Shown here one piece after another: positions 6,521 to 7,559 of a stretch of 7,559 bases of DNA. The notes beneath the pieces were generated by a model, which worked only from the letters and a program-made list of their open reading frames with translations, was not told the origin of the DNA and ran no database searches. The DNA comes from Adlercreutzia shanghongiae (GTDB taxonomy: Bacteria > Actinomycetota > Coriobacteriia > Coriobacteriales > Eggerthellaceae), in the NCBI RefSeq assembly GCF_035830635.1, contig NZ_JAYMFI010000002.1, forward strand, positions 1 to 7,559. Direction: 5' to 3'. The position numbers and the translations under genes are program-made. Each line of letters begins with the position of its first letter. Positions within the stretch are counted from its first letter, which is position 1.

Positions 6521-7345
6521 TCAGTCGTCCCAGCGCGTTACCGCCCATTCAATCCGAGCCGGATCGCTTGAATAAGTCATTTGTTTAATTTTAAAGGCAC
6601 GAAACGCCAACTCCCTTAAATCCTTCTTCGGAATAAGCAAATTGACCGGCTCTTCCTTCAATGACTTTGAGAAGATGACTCGAAATTTACCTATGCGATT
6701 GGACTGACATCCACTTGTTCTCATCTGCTTTGCCTTAGTTAAAAGCGCATCCTTAATAACCGCCTCAGAATGCTCGGTCTCCTCGCCAAATAGCTCTCGA
6801 TCGATGTGCTCCAGAAGACGCCGAACTTCAACTATGGCCACTTCCAAAACACCGATATCCCCAATTTCCCGAATGCGATAGTACGGGACGCCGGGCTCGC
6901 GCTGCAGCTCCCTTCTAACCACGGGAATCCAGCAGTAGAGGTAGACATCACTGCGCTTTCTCGTGTCGACGAACCATCCTGGCTTTAACTCGCGTTTGTC
7001 ATTTCGATACAGAAGCTCGTGGGCGAAGGTGCCAAGCGGTAGCCCGCTCTTAGCCCGAGGCCCCGCGCTATCGACGGCGGACTTTACCTCCACTAAACAT
7101 TCCCGATTCTTGCCGGGAAATACCACGATATCGGCACCGGCATATTGCAGCGATGAGTCTTTTGGGTACTCGACAAAGCACACGTCTTCGTTGTCGGAAT
7201 AGCCCAAGCCGTCGTCAGAAAGAAATACGCACTCGTACACAAGTCGCGCAACGGCATCTCCCCTGCTCAAATCGCTTCCAAAATCGTTAAACAAACGGCG
7301 CTTCCTTTCGCAACGCAAGATATCGGATGCGATTAAGCGTAGCAC
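6521..7345 (-). CDS. Unknown protein with putative PD-(D/E)XK nuclease core, linked to the R-M genes
   Basis: Predicted 274-aa protein that I cannot assign to a named family. An acidic-helix segment with Glu38 (ARLVYECVF) is followed by GADIVVF (Asp72) and then LVEVKSA, with Glu86 and Lys88. This D-x13-E-x-K arrangement on two predicted beta strands is the usual core of PD-(D/E)XK nucleases. A later strand, SDVYLYCWIPV (132-142), resembles the strand that commonly follows that core in restriction enzymes. The C-terminal third is basic and may bind DNA. It starts at GTG (7345) behind AAGGGTT; an in-frame TGA 15 nt upstream rules out a longer form. Its stop is 38 nt before the Sau3AI-like gene on the same strand, so the two are probably co-transcribed. 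The 3' part is notably AT-rich (about 43% GC over 6541-6780 by hand count). It could be an accessory nuclease, a mismatch-repair helper or an unrelated passenger. Confidence 0.8.
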   Translation of the reverse strand: MLRLIASDILRCERKRRLFNDFGSDLSRGDAVARLVYECVFLSDDGLGYSDNEDVCFVEYPKDSSLQYAGADIVVFPGKNRECLVEVKSAVDSAGPRAKSGLPLGTFAHELLYRNDKRELKPGWFVDTRKRSDVYLYCWIPVVRRELQREPGVPYYRIREIGDIGVLEVAIVEVRRLLEHIDRELFGEETEHSEAVIKDALLTKAKQMRTSGCQSNRIGKFRVIFSKSLKEEPVNLLIPKKDLRELAFRAFKIKQMTYSSDPARIEWAVTRWDD

Positions 7346-7385
7346 GACGAAACCCTTGCCTCAACTCTCTCTTGGATGAGTCGAT

Positions 7386-7413
7386 ATGCTACAAGCTGCG
7401 GGGCATCTCGCAA
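7386..7413 (-). promoter_or_regulatory. Weak candidate promoter for the R-M operon
   Basis: On the minus strand, TTGCGA (7408-7413) and TAGCAT (7386-7391) are separated by 16 nt, each matching four of six consensus bases. A transcript would start near 7379, about 34 nt before the GTG start at 7345. A TTGACA hexamer also occurs at 7468-7473 on the same strand, but nothing like a -10 box lies at the right distance from it. Both are tentative. Confidence 0.25.
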
Positions 7414-7490
7414 GCAAAGTTGGGCGCGCTTTAGATGTGGAGCGCAAGGGGGGTGTTCCTATAGTTTTGTCAACTGATTTCCTCGATTGA
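7386..7490 (+). CDS. Possible 34-aa small ORF ending just before a terminator
   Basis: ATG at 7386 to TGA at 7488-7490 encodes 34 residues, beginning MLQAAGHLASKVGRALDVER and ending in STDFLD. The composition looks protein-like, a weak GGATGAG lies 5 nt upstream of the ATG, and a strong terminator on the same strand begins 23 nt after the stop. It may be a real small peptide gene, the remnant of a gene truncated when the R-M cassette arrived, or chance. I do not recognise it. It overlaps the weak promoter proposed on the other strand, so at most one of the two calls may hold. Confidence 0.25.
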   Translation: MLQAAGHLASKVGRALDVERKGGVPIVLSTDFLD

Positions 7491-7513
7491 TTTTCACCAA
7501 GAAGGCAATGCTG

Positions 7514-7543
7514 GCGCAGGACCCACGAGCCCTGCGCTTTTCT
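7514..7543 (+). terminator. Rho-independent terminator, plus strand
   Basis: GCGCAGG (7514-7520) pairs perfectly with CCTGCGC (7531-7537) across a 10-nt loop and is followed at once by TTTTCT. This is a good intrinsic terminator for transcription running left to right. It has no matching T-tract on the minus strand, so it does not serve a gene transcribed leftward. Its presence implies a + strand transcript in the 7346-7513 stretch, possibly the small ORF. Confidence 0.65.
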
Positions 7544-7559
7544 ATGGGGGAGGGCCGGC

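Noticed and set aside
6483..6548. 22-residue N-terminal extension of the Sau3AI-like endonuclease
   Set aside because: It would overlap the end of the upstream gene, and a better ribosome site precedes the ATG at 6482.
4956..6575. 539-aa open frame on the + strand covering the whole endonuclease gene
   Set aside because: It is antisense to a gene with unmistakable Sau3AI-family motifs, has an Arg/His-rich shadow-like composition and no recognisable domain.
3545..7380. Similar CTCTCTC-containing sequences at about 3548-3557 and 7364-7373 as possible insertion-site repeats of the cassette
   Set aside because: The match is a short simple-sequence run, partly explained by a ribosome site at the left copy, and too short to call a target duplication.
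1..7559. CRISPR arrays, tRNA or rRNA genes, insertion sequences, integrase genes
   Set aside because: No regular direct repeats, tRNA-like cloverleaf, terminal inverted repeats or transposase/integrase motifs were seen on either strand.

Overview
The window looks like a piece of a GC-rich Gram-positive chromosome. The leftmost 3.5 kb is strongly GC-rich, and it carries a long secreted, sortase-type surface protein built from Listeria-Bacteroides (InlB B-type) repeats plus a DUF11-like domain. That combination is typical of gut Actinobacteria of the class Coriobacteriia (Eggerthella, Gordonibacter, Slackia and relatives). The assignment is an inference from style of sequence; no rRNA or other phylogenetic marker is present.

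Layout, left to right. (1) 1-134, + strand: the last 43 codons of an unidentified gene that runs in from outside. (2) 155-2488, - strand: a 777-aa surface protein with signal peptide, repeats, Pro/Asp/Asn-rich wall-spanning linker, a VPATG sorting motif, a membrane helix and a basic tail. (3) 2708-3541, - strand: a DUF2064/TIGR04282-type GT-A glycosyltransferase (nucleotidyltransferase-like fold). (4) 3592-4860, - strand: a C5-cytosine DNA methyltransferase with all main motifs. (5) 4998-6482, - strand: a full-length Sau3AI-family restriction endonuclease (MutH-like catalytic half plus C-terminal half). (6) 6521-7345, - strand: a 274-aa protein of unknown family with a plausible PD-(D/E)XK nuclease core, 38 nt upstream of the endonuclease gene. 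(7) 7346-7559: a short non-coding or weakly coding stretch with a tiny + strand ORF and a convincing + strand intrinsic terminator.

Genes 4-6 form a restriction-modification cassette transcribed right to left: nuclease-like protein, Sau3AI-type endonuclease, methyltransferase. By family the predicted target is GATC, with C5 methylation of the cytosine protecting host DNA from the endonuclease. The 137-nt gap before the methyltransferase gene contains a candidate separate promoter interleaved with a GATC-bearing inverted repeat, which would allow methylation-sensitive control of the methyltransferase. GC content is lower in this cassette, falling to about 43% at the 3' end of the nuclease-like gene, against over 70% in sampled lines of the surface-protein gene, so the cassette looks horizontally acquired. 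No transposase, integrase, tRNA or clear flanking repeat is visible.

The possible novelty is the third gene, a putative second nuclease fixed in front of a Sau3AI-type system, together with the GATC repeat in the methyltransferase promoter. The glycosyltransferase and surface protein are probably ordinary chromosomal neighbours on the same strand, not part of the defence system.
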